In this document: in pieces, positions 45,106-54,302 of the stretch
Layout of the letters: every line of letters begins with the position of its first letter
Numbering within the stretch: the stretch's first letter is position 1
Assembly: GCA_025655595.1 (NCBI GenBank)
Contig: JAHXIO010000006.1
Coordinates: 496,001 to 560,000, forward strand
Reading direction: 5' to 3'
Length of the DNA stretch: 64,000 nucleotides
Source: Candidatus Thiodiazotropha sp. (ex Monitilora ramsayi)
GTDB lineage: Bacteria; Pseudomonadota; Gammaproteobacteria; Chromatiales; Chromatiaceae
Program-made: the position numbers and the translations under genes
Notes under the pieces: generated by a model
The model's input: the letters and a program-made list of their open reading frames with translations, nothing else
What the model was told of the DNA's origin: nothing
Database searches by the model: none

Positions 45106-47430
45106 ATGGCAGGGAAAAAATCAAGACGGCGTAGTGGCAAATCACGCTTGCGCAGATACACGCAATTGCGGCGTTGGGCAGTTTTGATACTGGTCTCTCT
45201 GGTGCTCGGGATCCTGCTCTATACCCTGTATCTCGACCGTATTGTGCAGTCCCGCTTTGAGGGACAGCGCTGGGCAATTCCCGCCAAGGTATACGGGCGG
45301 CCGCTGGCGCTCTATCCTGGCCTGGCCATCAGTCGTGAGCAACTTCAGCAGACGCTGGATGGTTTGGGGTATAGCCATGTATCCCATCCTGATATTCCAG
45401 GTAGCTACTCTTTGCACAAAAACCGTTTCCTGTTGCGGACCCGAGTATTCCAGTTTGCCGATATTGCGCGAGGCTCCGACTATCTCGAGGTGGCGATTGA
45501 GGCAGGGGCTATCAAAGTTTTAAAACGAGCTGGGAATGGTGACCCGGTTGGACATTATCGTCTAGAGCCGAAGTTGATCGGCAGTCTAACCTCAGCCCAT
45601 GGTGAGGATCGGATCCTGTTAAGGCGGGATACGGTACCTGACCCGTTGGTATCGGCTTTGGTTGCTGTGGAAGATCGGAATTTCTTTCAGCATTTCGGTA
45701 TCGATCCTGTCGCAATCGGCCGTGCGCTCTGGGCTAATATTCGTGCAACACGGGTGGTGCAGGGCGGGAGTACTCTGACTCAACAACTGGTGAAGAATTT
45801 CTTTCTTACCGGAGAGCGCACCTTGTGGCGGAAATTCAACGAAGCCCTGATGGCCATGATTCTTGAATACCGCTATAGCAAGGATGAGATCCTGGAGGCC
45901 TATGTCAATGAGGTCTATTTGGGGCAATCGGGTGGTAAGGCGATCCACGGCTTTGCCCTGGCAAGCCGCTTCTATTTCAATCGTCCCCTGCAGGAGCTTG
46001 ACCTTTCACGTACCGCACTTCTTGTGGCCCTGGTGAGGGGGCCTTCAGCCTATGATCCCAGGAACTACCCGCAACGAGCCATCACCCGCAGGGACCTGGT
46101 GCTCGATCTCATGTCAGCGCAGGGGATCATTGATCAGGATATGGCGACTCAAGCCAAATCCCGTGGACTCGGAATAGAACAAGGTAACCTGCAGGCGTCC
46201 GGTACACCGGCATTCATGGACCTGATCAGGCGTCAGCTGCGACGCGACTATCGGGAAGAGGATCTCAATGCAGAGGGACTGCGTATCTTCTCGACCCTGG
46301 ATCCCTGGGTTCAGCGTCAGGCTGAAGAGGGTCTGGCGAAGCAATTGACGTCACTGGAGAAGAGTCGTCATCTGCCCAAGGGTTCACTTCAGGGTGCATT
46401 GACGCTGGCAGAGGTGGAGACTGGTGAGGTCCTTGCCTTGGTTGGCGATCGTAATCCCAGGTTCGCCGGCTTCAATCGTGCGCTGGACGCGTTGCGCCCG
46501 GTGGGTTCGTTAATCAAACCGGTGGTCTATCTGACGGCACTCTCCCAACCCGGACAATATCAGTTGATGAGCGAATTGGAGGATAAACCAATTCGTATCC
46601 AGGGCGCCAATGGAGAGATCTGGCAGCCTGGTAACTATGATAAGCAATATCATGGCAGGGTCAGACTGCAGGAGGGATTGATCCAATCCCACAATCTGGC
46701 AACGGTCAGGCTTGGACTGGATGTGGGGCTGGCCTCAGTGATCGACAATCTAGAGGCTATGGGTATTCATCGCCCCCTGGATCCCTATCCTTCTTTGCTT
46801 TTGGGGGCTGTTTCGCTCTCTCCTCTCGAAATGACCCAGATGTATCAGACCTTGGCGAATGGTGGTTATTCAGCCACGATAAAGGCTATTCGCGAGGTCA
46901 CCGATGCAACGGGAAAACCCCTCTCTCGCTATCCTCTGTCGATCAAACCCGCGGTCGATACCAGGGCGGTATTCCTCCTCCGTCACGCGATGCGGGAAGT
47001 GACCCGCAGCGGTACTGCCAAGGCTTTGCAGTGGTTGTTGCCGGCCGGGTCTGAGGTGGCGGGAAAGACGGGCACGACCGATAAATTGAGAGACAGCTGG
47101 TTTGCCGGTTTCGACCGGCAGCGGGTGGGTGTCGTTTGGGTTGGCAGGGACGACAACGGTCCCATGGGATTGAGTGGATCTGCCGGGGCCATGAGAGTAT
47201 GGGCGGATCTTATGAATCGTATCGGTGTGATTCCACTGGATGAACATATGCCGATTGGTGTTGAAATGGTCGAGGTGGAACCTGTTTCCGGACTTCTGGG
47301 TGAAGGTTGCGATAATGCCCAGTCCACACCCTATATCAGTGGTAGCGCACCGACTTCGGGTGCTCGTTGTGCCCGTGCTAACTCCCTGATGGATGAGGGT
47401 TTGCAGTGGCTGCAGCAGTTTCTTGACTAG
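45106..47430 (+). CDS. mrcB: Penicillin-binding protein 1B (glycosyltransferase/transpeptidase)
   Basis: The 774-residue bifunctional enzyme has a basic cytoplasmic start, a TM helix at about 26-46 and a UB2H region. The GT51 domain has catalytic Glu189 (VAVEDRNFFQHFGID) and QGGSTLTQQLVKN. The transpeptidase domain has Ser468 (GSLIKP), QSHNLA and AGKTGTTD. It polymerises and cross-links peptidoglycan. The TAG stop is formed by the inserted element described at 47428; without it the stop would be TAA in the same place. Confidence 0.96.
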   Translation: MAGKKSRRRSGKSRLRRYTQLRRWAVLILVSLVLGILLYTLYLDRIVQSRFEGQRWAIPAKVYGRPLALYPGLAISREQLQQTLDGLGYSHVSHPDIPGSYSLHKNRFLLRTRVFQFADIARGSDYLEVAIEAGAIKVLKRAGNGDPVGHYRLEPKLIGSLTSAHGEDRILLRRDTVPDPLVSALVAVEDRNFFQHFGIDPVAIGRALWANIRATRVVQGGSTLTQQLVKNFFLTGERTLWRKFNEALMAMILEYRYSKDEILEAYVNEVYLGQSGGKAIHGFALASRFYFNRPLQELDLSRTALLVALVRGPSAYDPRNYPQRAITRRDLVLDLMSAQGIIDQDMATQAKSRGLGIEQGNLQASGTPAFMDLIRRQLRRDYREEDLNAEGLRIFSTLDPWVQRQAEEGLAKQLTSLEKSRHLPKGSLQGALTLAEVETGEVLALVGDRNPRFAGFNRALDALRPVGSLIKPVVYLTALSQPGQYQLMSELEDKPIRIQGANGEIWQPGNYDKQYHGRVRLQEGLIQSHNLATVRLGLDVGLASVIDNLEAMGIHRPLDPYPSLLLGAVSLSPLEMTQMYQTLANGGYSATIKAIREVTDATGKPLSRYPLSIKPAVDTRAVFLLRHAMREVTRSGTAKALQWLLPAGSEVAGKTGTTDKLRDSWFAGFDRQRVGVVWVGRDDNGPMGLSGSAGAMRVWADLMNRIGVIPLDEHMPIGVEMVEVEPVSGLLGEGCDNAQSTPYISGSAPTSGARCARANSLMDEGLQWLQQFLD

Positions 47431-47621
47431 GGCCTGTCTACACTAATTCGATTATCGCTGCTGGAGGACGAAAGCGGCCCAGCCCTTCGGGTTGCGCCTA
47501 AAATAGGGCCACTCCGCGTTGCTCGTCACTCATTTGGAATAACCAGACCACATTCCTCGCGCCTTGATTGGCCCTTTTTTAGGCACAACAGCGACAATCG
47601 AATTAGTGTAGACAGGCCCTA
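47428..47621. mobile_element. MITE-like nested inverted-repeat element flanked by TA
   Basis: The left end starts GGGCCTGTCTACACTAATTC and the right end is its inverse. The terminal inverted repeats (47430-47460 and 47589-47619) are about 31 bases long with one mismatch. A second inverted pair, 47493-47511 and 47569-47587 (19 bases, two mismatches), lies inside. Direct TA copies flank the element at 47428-47429 and 47620-47621, as for IS630/mariner-type insertions. It has no reading frame of its own. Excision would leave TAA, so it is inserted into the mrcB stop. The remaining gap to 47767 shows no gene. Confidence 0.8.
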
Positions 47622-47767
47622 ATGTGAACTTCTGTTTCCAAATGCCCATCAGGACTAAAGGGTGAATTACCCTGGCCGCTAATTAGGAAGTTAGAACACC
47701 CGCTTAAGTTTTTTTCGATTTTTGGATGGATAGGGTGTCACGTTAAGGGAGACAGGTAGCAGGGCGC

Positions 47768-50700
47768 ATGAACCGCAGAAGGCACCCAAGACTGGATATC
47801 GATCACGCCGCACGATTTAGCTATCGGGATGAGCGGTATGATGGCTGTCGAATACGCAACTTCTCCAGAGGGGGCGTCTATTTGCAACTTGCCGATACCC
47901 GCCTGCAGGCATACTTGCCGGATGGCTACTATGCGGAGCATGAGCGGCAACGAGGCATGCTCGAAATTCTTCCTGAGGGAGTCCGTGTCGAGGTAGCTAT
48001 GGTCTACCTTCGTGATCGTGGCCTGGGTGTCTGTTTCGATGATCCGAACGCATCAGCGCTGTTCGATGCCCTCATGGCCAGTCTACAGTTCAAGTCAGAG
48101 CAGGGGGACTCGTTCACACATAACGAGAAGCCGGATCCGCAGTTGTCACAGCGTTTACTTCATCAGATCAGGGGAAGAGCGTCAGACTATCTTGATTCCA
48201 CGTTACAGAACTTCTTCACTGAGGCGCTGCAGGATTTACTCGCCCATGCGTCAGAGAATGCCGATAGCCAGGAAGGGTCTGCAACCTACTTCGCCTACAA
48301 TACTCTCAACAAGCATCAGGTAGGGTTGAATATAGGATTCCGTAACCTGGTGGATCGGAGCTTTGCCGAGCTTGGAGGGGAGCCGGGCGACGATAATGGC
48401 ACCCAGGAAGAATCACCGGCCGAACTTGCGTTGGTGGAGAAACAAGAGATCGACACCTGGATACTCTTCAATGATATAGCCAGGCGACTCGAGGAAGATG
48501 TATCGGCCAAGCTTTCACTACTGGATGCGGCCTTATCCTTTCTTTTCAATCAGAATGTAGGTGGGGAAATCAATCCCATTTCACCAATCAGTCTGTTGAC
48601 TAATCTGAGATCCTGTCTGGAAGAGTATGGCCTGGACATCCATAGCATACAGGTCATTCTCGCGGCCTTTCAAAAGACGATAAAGAATGATCTCAATTAC
48701 CACTATGACGATCTTTTGCAGCTTCTCAGAAGACAGGTTGTTGATCTACCCCAGGAGCGGAGCAGCGCATCCTGGTCAATTGTCGACTCTCAGGGGCAGG
48801 TTCTCCATCACGCCGGTAACAGGTCTACACAGCAGCTGACCTCTTTGGCGAATCTACAGCCTCCCACCGCTGGAGAGGCGATGCAGGATAATCTCCCAGT
48901 GGCCGAACAGCAAACGGTCATAGCCTCGCTTGATTCTCTGGCTGCAATGCAGAATACGACTCTCGTACAGCAGCTTGAAAAGCTCTTGGAACAGGAATCG
49001 GCAGAACCTGTAAGGTTGTCGGCGGAGGCTCGGGCAGCCGTGGGAGCGGGAGAAGAGCTGATATTCAGCCTCTGCAACGATGTCATGATGGCGCCGGAAT
49101 TGCGTGCGCTTGTTGGACATCTGAAAATTCTGGTCATTGAGTCTATTCTGCAAGATCCGTCATTGCTGGAGAATGCGGAACATCCGGTCAGGCACCTGCT
49201 GATTGCGGTTGAATCGATGATGCCCTATGTGAGCCCATTGCAACGCCGCTCCCTGGTAAAGGACAGGGACAAAGAGAAGTTGTCTGAAATCGCCAGAGGT
49301 GTCGAGTCGGGAGAGATCCACAGTGTGGATGATGTAACCGAAAGGATCGTCACTTTACAGCGGGAGCAGAGGGATAGGTTCCAAAAGAACAGGGCGCTGG
49401 CCATCTCGCGCTGTGAGAAGGATGAACGTCTGAAGCAGGCCCACACAGCTGTATTGGATACACTCAGTGATCTGCTTTTAAATCGTTCCGTGTCAGCGGC
49501 AATCGACAGGCTGTTCAATTATGGATGGGCCAATCTGCTGGTACAGACTCATGTTCTCCATGGGGAAGAGAGTGCCAGTTGGAAGGCCTATCTTTTGGTC
49601 ATCGATATCCTGCTAAAGACATTTAGCACAAAGTCTGTCCCCGGAGTTCCTGAAAAACAGGCACGCGACCTGGTCTCTCTGGTTCGTAAAGGGTTTCGGG
49701 ATTACCCGGTATATGCTGCAGGTTCAAAGGAGTTTGCCCGGGAGCTCCAGCGGGCGCTGCTTGAAGATCCTGTAATGCTTGCGCAGTTTGTCGAGCAACG
49801 TATCACCATTGATGAGGCCTATCTGTATAAGCAGTTCAGCAGTATGCAGGCACAGAATGCAACTGCGGCCGTAGAGAAGGTCTCTGATGAAGGGTTGGAG
49901 CGGGTAGCGAATCTCAGCCTGGATGAATGGCTTATCCTGAAGGTCGACAAGGACACGCCGGGTATGCTCAATCTGGCTTGGAGAAATCAATCCTCAACCC
50001 GATATCTGCTGGTTGACGGTGAGGGTTTCAAGGCGCTTGACGTGACCCGGGAGCACTTGGCCAATTTGTTGACGAACGAAGAAATCGAAATGATTGAGGA
50101 TCAAAAACAGCCAATCGTCGACCGGGCTATCGATCAGATACTCTCGCGCAACTATCAGACGGCAACTAACGACCTGGCTACCGACACGCTTACCGGCCTG
50201 ATGAATCGTCGTACCTTCGACCAGGAGGTCAGGAAGCGCCTGGCCGAGGTTGATACCGGGAATCGGCAGCATGTTTTGGTATTGCTCGATCTGGATAAAT
50301 TCCAGGCGGTCAATGATCTCTGTGGATTCGAAGGGGGAGATGGACTGCTGTGCGAGTTGAGCAACATTCTGATCAGCTTTTTACCCGACAACGGAATAGT
50401 GGCCCGCATTGGAGATGATGAGTTCGCACTACTGCTGGAGGGACAAAACATTGAACAGGGCTACCAGACCTCGGAGACACTACGGCAGGTGATCGATGAG
50501 TATCATTACGAGTGGAACGGCAGATCGATTCCCGTCTCCGCCAGTGTCGGTCTGGTTCATGTTGATACGGATGAGAGGACGCCCGGTGAACTGCTTCAGG
50601 CTGCTCTGGCTGCCTGTAACATGGCCAAACAGGGTGGGAGGAACTGTACCCGGATCTATGTTGCAGAAGATGCCGCATATCAGGAGCAGCGGCAGATGGT

Positions 50701-51490
50701 TCAATCCCTGCCAGGTATCAAAGAGGCCTTGGCCAATAGCCGTATGGTTCTCTTTGCTCAACCGATTGTACCTCTGAATCCGGATCTTGGTCTGGCTCCT
50801 CATTATGAGGTTTTACTGCGTTTGCGTAATGAAGCTGGCGAGTTAGAGAGCCCGGTGGACTTTGTCCGTGCGGCTGAACACTATGACATGATGCGTGCCG
50901 TTGACCGCTGGGTGGTGGAGGCGTTTTTCAAAGCAATCACTCCCCACGCAGATAGTTTTCAGGGAGACGTGAGTTTTTCCATTAATCTATCGGGTAAGTC
51001 CTTAGGCGATACGGAATTCAAACATTTTTTAAAACGAGCAGTTACAGAATCAGGTATAGAGACAGGTCTGATCGGATTCGAAATCACGGAGACCGCGTTA
51101 GTGGGTGATATCAGCGATACCGCCGACTTTATCGAAGAGATTCGCCAAATGGGGTGTAGTTTTTCGCTGGATGACTTCGGCACGGGGTATGCCTCTTTCT
51201 CATACCTGAAGGATTTCCCCGTGGATTTTGTCAAGGTCGATGGTGTCTTCGTAAGGGAAATTCTCAATAAACCCGCTGACTACGCGATGATTAATTCAAT
51301 CACGGAAATTGCTCATTTCATGGATAAGAAGGTGATCGCAGAGTTTGTCTCGGAGCCCGATATTGCAGCAGCGCTGAAAACCATTGGGGTCGATTACGGG
51401 CAGGGTTATCATTTCGCCAAGCCCAGGCCACTCAGCGAAATTCTTGACGAAATCACACAACCACAAATTACGGTCACGACTGAAGAGTGA
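47768..51490 (+). CDS. PilZ-DUF1631-GGDEF-EAL c-di-GMP protein
   Basis: This 1240-residue protein has an N-terminal PilZ domain (NRRRHPRLDID and IRNFSRGGVYL, the RxxxR and N/DxSxxG motifs for c-di-GMP). Residues about 120-790 are DUF1631-like helical sequence. A GGDEF domain follows at about 800-960 and an EAL domain at about 975-1230. The GGDEF motif is GDDEF (882-886), so cyclase activity may be lost. The EAL motif is EVL at Glu1014 with LTET-like (ITETALVGD), LDDFGTGYASF and AEFVS. It lacks membrane segments, unlike the other GGDEF/EAL protein here. It is a cytosolic c-di-GMP effector or phosphodiesterase; no operon partner is evident. Confidence 0.85.
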   Translation: MNRRRHPRLDIDHAARFSYRDERYDGCRIRNFSRGGVYLQLADTRLQAYLPDGYYAEHERQRGMLEILPEGVRVEVAMVYLRDRGLGVCFDDPNASALFDALMASLQFKSEQGDSFTHNEKPDPQLSQRLLHQIRGRASDYLDSTLQNFFTEALQDLLAHASENADSQEGSATYFAYNTLNKHQVGLNIGFRNLVDRSFAELGGEPGDDNGTQEESPAELALVEKQEIDTWILFNDIARRLEEDVSAKLSLLDAALSFLFNQNVGGEINPISPISLLTNLRSCLEEYGLDIHSIQVILAAFQKTIKNDLNYHYDDLLQLLRRQVVDLPQERSSASWSIVDSQGQVLHHAGNRSTQQLTSLANLQPPTAGEAMQDNLPVAEQQTVIASLDSLAAMQNTTLVQQLEKLLEQESAEPVRLSAEARAAVGAGEELIFSLCNDVMMAPELRALVGHLKILVIESILQDPSLLENAEHPVRHLLIAVESMMPYVSPLQRRSLVKDRDKEKLSEIARGVESGEIHSVDDVTERIVTLQREQRDRFQKNRALAISRCEKDERLKQAHTAVLDTLSDLLLNRSVSAAIDRLFNYGWANLLVQTHVLHGEESASWKAYLLVIDILLKTFSTKSVPGVPEKQARDLVSLVRKGFRDYPVYAAGSKEFARELQRALLEDPVMLAQFVEQRITIDEAYLYKQFSSMQAQNATAAVEKVSDEGLERVANLSLDEWLILKVDKDTPGMLNLAWRNQSSTRYLLVDGEGFKALDVTREHLANLLTNEEIEMIEDQKQPIVDRAIDQILSRNYQTATNDLATDTLTGLMNRRTFDQEVRKRLAEVDTGNRQHVLVLLDLDKFQAVNDLCGFEGGDGLLCELSNILISFLPDNGIVARIGDDEFALLLEGQNIEQGYQTSETLRQVIDEYHYEWNGRSIPVSASVGLVHVDTDERTPGELLQAALAACNMAKQGGRNCTRIYVAEDAAYQEQRQMVQSLPGIKEALANSRMVLFAQPIVPLNPDLGLAPHYEVLLRLRNEAGELESPVDFVRAAEHYDMMRAVDRWVVEAFFKAITPHADSFQGDVSFSINLSGKSLGDTEFKHFLKRAVTESGIETGLIGFEITETALVGDISDTADFIEEIRQMGCSFSLDDFGTGYASFSYLKDFPVDFVKVDGVFVREILNKPADYAMINSITEIAHFMDKKVIAEFVSEPDIAAALKTIGVDYGQGYHFAKPRPLSEILDEITQPQITVTTEE

Positions 51491-51644
51491 AGGTCCGGCT
51501 TTTCCTTTCTGAACCTTTTCCGACGTAGCTCGCCTGTTCAAGTCTCAGCCTCAATCTTTACCTGTCGATATGTATCTGCGAAAGCAGACCAATATAGGCT
51601 ACAATCCAGGCTGAAAATCATTCCCACGCTTCCGGAGTCATGGC

Positions 51645-52142
51645 TTGACCCTTTATGCCGCCGACAAACTGATTGCCCAGGCCCGCGTTTTGGCGGCGGA
51701 ATACCGGAGAACCATGGGTAAGCCGCTGCCGGGTATCAGCAATGAGATTGCCGAGCACGATGCGGTAAAGCTGCTCGGGTTGGCCCCCAGGCCCGAAGGG
51801 GAGGGTGGTTATGACGCCATCGACCCGGCCCGTGGGGATAAGCGTGTTCAGATCAAGTCACGCACGATCTTCGACGAGAGCAAATCGGGCCAGCGTATCG
51901 GGCAGCTCAAGATGGACAAGGATTGGGACAGTGTTGTCCTGGTGCTGATGGATGAGAATTACGAGCCCTACGAGATCTACGAGGCGGAACGGGACGATAT
52001 CCTCGAGTTTATGGATAAATCGAGTAGTAACCGCGCCAAGCGGGGTGCCATGTCGGTCTCCCGTTTCAAGATCATCGGTCGCCTTGCCTGGACCCGTGAA
52101 AACGGCCTCGAGCCGGAGGTCTGGGACAACCAGGCCGGCTGA
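51645..52142 (+). CDS. DUF6998-like protein with a possible PD-(D/E)XK nuclease core
   Basis: The TTG start has GGAG seven bases upstream; the product is 165 residues. The segment GGYDAIDPARGDKRVQIKSRTIF has the layout D...(E/Q)xK of restriction-endonuclease-like folds, with D in GYDAIDP and QIK as the second half. The remaining sequence (GISNEIAEHDAVKLLGL) matches my memory of DUF6998. No cysteine or membrane segment is present. The DinG-like helicase starts 19 bases after the stop, so the two may act on the same DNA substrate. Enzyme activity is unproven. Confidence 0.6.
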   Translation: MTLYAADKLIAQARVLAAEYRRTMGKPLPGISNEIAEHDAVKLLGLAPRPEGEGGYDAIDPARGDKRVQIKSRTIFDESKSGQRIGQLKMDKDWDSVVLVLMDENYEPYEIYEAERDDILEFMDKSSSNRAKRGAMSVSRFKIIGRLAWTRENGLEPEVWDNQAG

Positions 52143-52160
52143 TTCGAATACCTCCCTCCG

Positions 52161-54083
52161 ATGACTGACTATAGCGAGATCTTCGGGCAGGAAGGGTGGC
52201 TGGCATCCCGCATCGAAGGCTTTTCCCATCGACCGCAGCAGCAGGAGATGGCCGCCGCCATCGGCCGCGTCATGACTGACGGTGGTGTCCTGGTCTGTGA
52301 GGCAGGCACTGGCACTGGCAAAACCTTTGCCTATCTGGTGCCGGCACTGATGTCGGGTCTCAAGGTGATCATCTCCACCGGCACTAAGAACCTGCAGGAT
52401 CAGCTCTTCCACAGGGATCTGCCTATGGTGCGACAGTCACTGGCCAGTCCGGTGTCCACCGCGCTGCTGAAAGGGCGTGCCAACTACCTCTGTCTGCATC
52501 GGCTCGACAATACGCTGGTCGAGGAGATCCGCCTGACCCGGGAGCAGTTGGAGCAGCTAAAAAGTATCCGGGAGTGGTCGTCGTCGACCAAGAGTGGGGA
52601 TATCGCTGAGATGTCGGAGATCCCGGAGGACGCCCCCGTATGGCCGGTGGTGACCTCGAACACCGACAACTGCCTGGGCCAGGATTGCCCCTCCTATAGC
52701 AAATGCCATCTGGTGGAGGCCCGCAAGCGTGCCCAGGAGGCAGACCTGGTGGTGATCAACCACCACCTGCTCTGCGCCGATCTGGCGCTGAAAGAGGAGG
52801 GATTCGGTGAGCTGTTGCCAGACGCCGACTGCTTCATTCTCGATGAGGCACACCAGCTGCCCGATGTGGCGAGCAACTTCTTCGGCTCGACCCTCAGCGG
52901 TCGTCAACTGCTGGAGTTGGCACGCGATACCGTCACTGAGTATCACAAAGAGGCGAAAGACACTCCGGTTATCATCGAGCGTGCGGATAGCCTGAAAAAG
53001 TGTGCCGGTGATATGCGCCTGGCCTTCGGGCTGGAGACTCGCCGCGGTGCCTGGTCCGAGGTGGCGGATAATGCGTCCGTGACGCTTCAGCTCGAAAGGT
53101 TGACAGAGAGTCTGGAAGCGTTGGCCGAGGCACTGCGGGCCGTGGAGGGTCGGGGCAAGGGGCTCGACAGCTGCAAGGAGCGGTGCGAGCTGCTGCTACA
53201 CCGATTGAGGGCACAGGATGATGAGGGGGAGGATACCTCCATCCGCTGGTTCGAAACCTCTCGGCAGGGCTTCCGTCTCAACCGGACACCACTGGAAATC
53301 TCGGGGATCTTCCGGGGGGTGATGGCGCAGCATCCGGCTGCCTGGATTTTCACCTCTGCGACACTGGCCGTGGGTGGGAGCTTCGATCATTTCTCCCGTC
53401 AGATGGGACTGGAGGAAGCCGAGACCCACTGCTGGGACAGTCCGTTCGATTATCCCCACCAGGCGCTCTGGTATGTGCCAAAAGGGATACCGGAACCGAA
53501 CAGTCCGGACTTCAACCGCGCCGTCTCCGATCTGTCGATTCCCATCCTTGAAGCGAGTCAGGGGCGAGCCTTTCTGCTGTATACGAGCCACCGGGCACTG
53601 CAGGAGGCGGCCGACTATCTGGCGGATAAACTCGAGTTTCCCATGCTGGTGCAGGGTACCGCACCGCGTACTGAGTTGGTGGAACGATTCCGGGAGCTGG
53701 GAAATGCAGTCCTGTTGGGTACCTCCAGCTTCTGGGAAGGCGTGGATGTGAGGGGAGAGGCGCTCTCCTGCGTGATCATCGATAAACTGCCTTTCGCCTC
53801 GCCGGGGGATCCGGTATTGCAGGCACGTATCGATGCGCTACGCAAACAGGGAGGCAATCCTTTCATGCAGTTTCAGGTCCCGCAGGCGGCGCTTGCGCTC
53901 AAGCAGGGGGCAGGAAGACTGATCCGCGACGAGCGGGATATGGGTGCTTTGGTGGTCTGCGATCCACGTTTGATCAACAAGCCCTACGGCAAGATTTTCA
54001 TCCGCAGTCTGCCACCCATGACCAAAACCCAGGATGCCGATGCGGTGAAACGGTTTTTCTCCCATGTGGCTACACAAGTGTGA
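52161..54083 (+). CDS. DinG/YoaA-type ATP-dependent DNA helicase
   Basis: The 640-residue XPD-like helicase has a Walker A motif (CEAGTGTGKTFAYLVP), a DEAH box (CFILDEAHQLPDV) and the motif VI region (QGAGRLIRDERD). Four cysteines in NYLCLHRLDN, NTDNCLGQDCPSYSKCHL fit a [4Fe-4S] cluster. YoaA and DinG unwind DNA during replication-linked repair; YoaA is the closer match in size. It follows the DUF6998 gene by 19 bases. The Isc system in the same window would supply its cluster. Confidence 0.88.
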   Translation: MTDYSEIFGQEGWLASRIEGFSHRPQQQEMAAAIGRVMTDGGVLVCEAGTGTGKTFAYLVPALMSGLKVIISTGTKNLQDQLFHRDLPMVRQSLASPVSTALLKGRANYLCLHRLDNTLVEEIRLTREQLEQLKSIREWSSSTKSGDIAEMSEIPEDAPVWPVVTSNTDNCLGQDCPSYSKCHLVEARKRAQEADLVVINHHLLCADLALKEEGFGELLPDADCFILDEAHQLPDVASNFFGSTLSGRQLLELARDTVTEYHKEAKDTPVIIERADSLKKCAGDMRLAFGLETRRGAWSEVADNASVTLQLERLTESLEALAEALRAVEGRGKGLDSCKERCELLLHRLRAQDDEGEDTSIRWFETSRQGFRLNRTPLEISGIFRGVMAQHPAAWIFTSATLAVGGSFDHFSRQMGLEEAETHCWDSPFDYPHQALWYVPKGIPEPNSPDFNRAVSDLSIPILEASQGRAFLLYTSHRALQEAADYLADKLEFPMLVQGTAPRTELVERFRELGNAVLLGTSSFWEGVDVRGEALSCVIIDKLPFASPGDPVLQARIDALRKQGGNPFMQFQVPQAALALKQGAGRLIRDERDMGALVVCDPRLINKPYGKIFIRSLPPMTKTQDADAVKRFFSHVATQV

Positions 54084-54121
54084 TCCACGGGTCGATGAGG
54101 AAACGTGTGTATTCACAGGCT

Positions 54122-54192
54122 AATGGTGTGGCAGATCCGCACCCTACATCACTAGATGACGTTTACGCAGGGTGCGGCTCTGCCACACCATT
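54122..54192. repeat. REP-like palindrome between the helicase and copA genes
   Basis: AATGGTGTGGCAGATCCGCA at 54122 and following bases to 54145 pair with 54169-54192, 24 bases per arm with one mismatch, around a 23-base loop. It looks like a REP/BIME or short MITE-type element or an extended transcript end. It has no T-run after it. It lies 38 bases after the helicase stop. Confidence 0.65.
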
Positions 54193-54265
54193 GTGCAATG
54201 CATAACAGCGCAAAGTGCCCGGTAGTCATCTGCCAACGCCAGCCTGACATAAGGTGAGTGAGAGA

Positions 54266-54289
54266 GAACGATTCCGCCCCGAATCGTTC
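54266..54289. promoter_or_regulatory. Perfect 9-6-9 palindrome before copA
   Basis: GAACGATTC (54266-54274) and GAATCGTTC (54281-54289) are exact inverse copies around CGCCCC. The repeat ends 13 bases before the copA ATG at 54303. It could be an operator for a copper-responsive repressor or an RNA hairpin controlling translation. No CueR-type sequence was seen. Confidence 0.5.
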
Positions 54290-54302
54290 ATAATCGGTAA
54301 GT

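Noticed and set aside
52161-54083. DinG as part of a type IV CRISPR locus
   Set aside because: No repeat array or Cas-like gene is near. The protein has the Fe-S cysteines and size of the housekeeping YoaA/DinG helicases.
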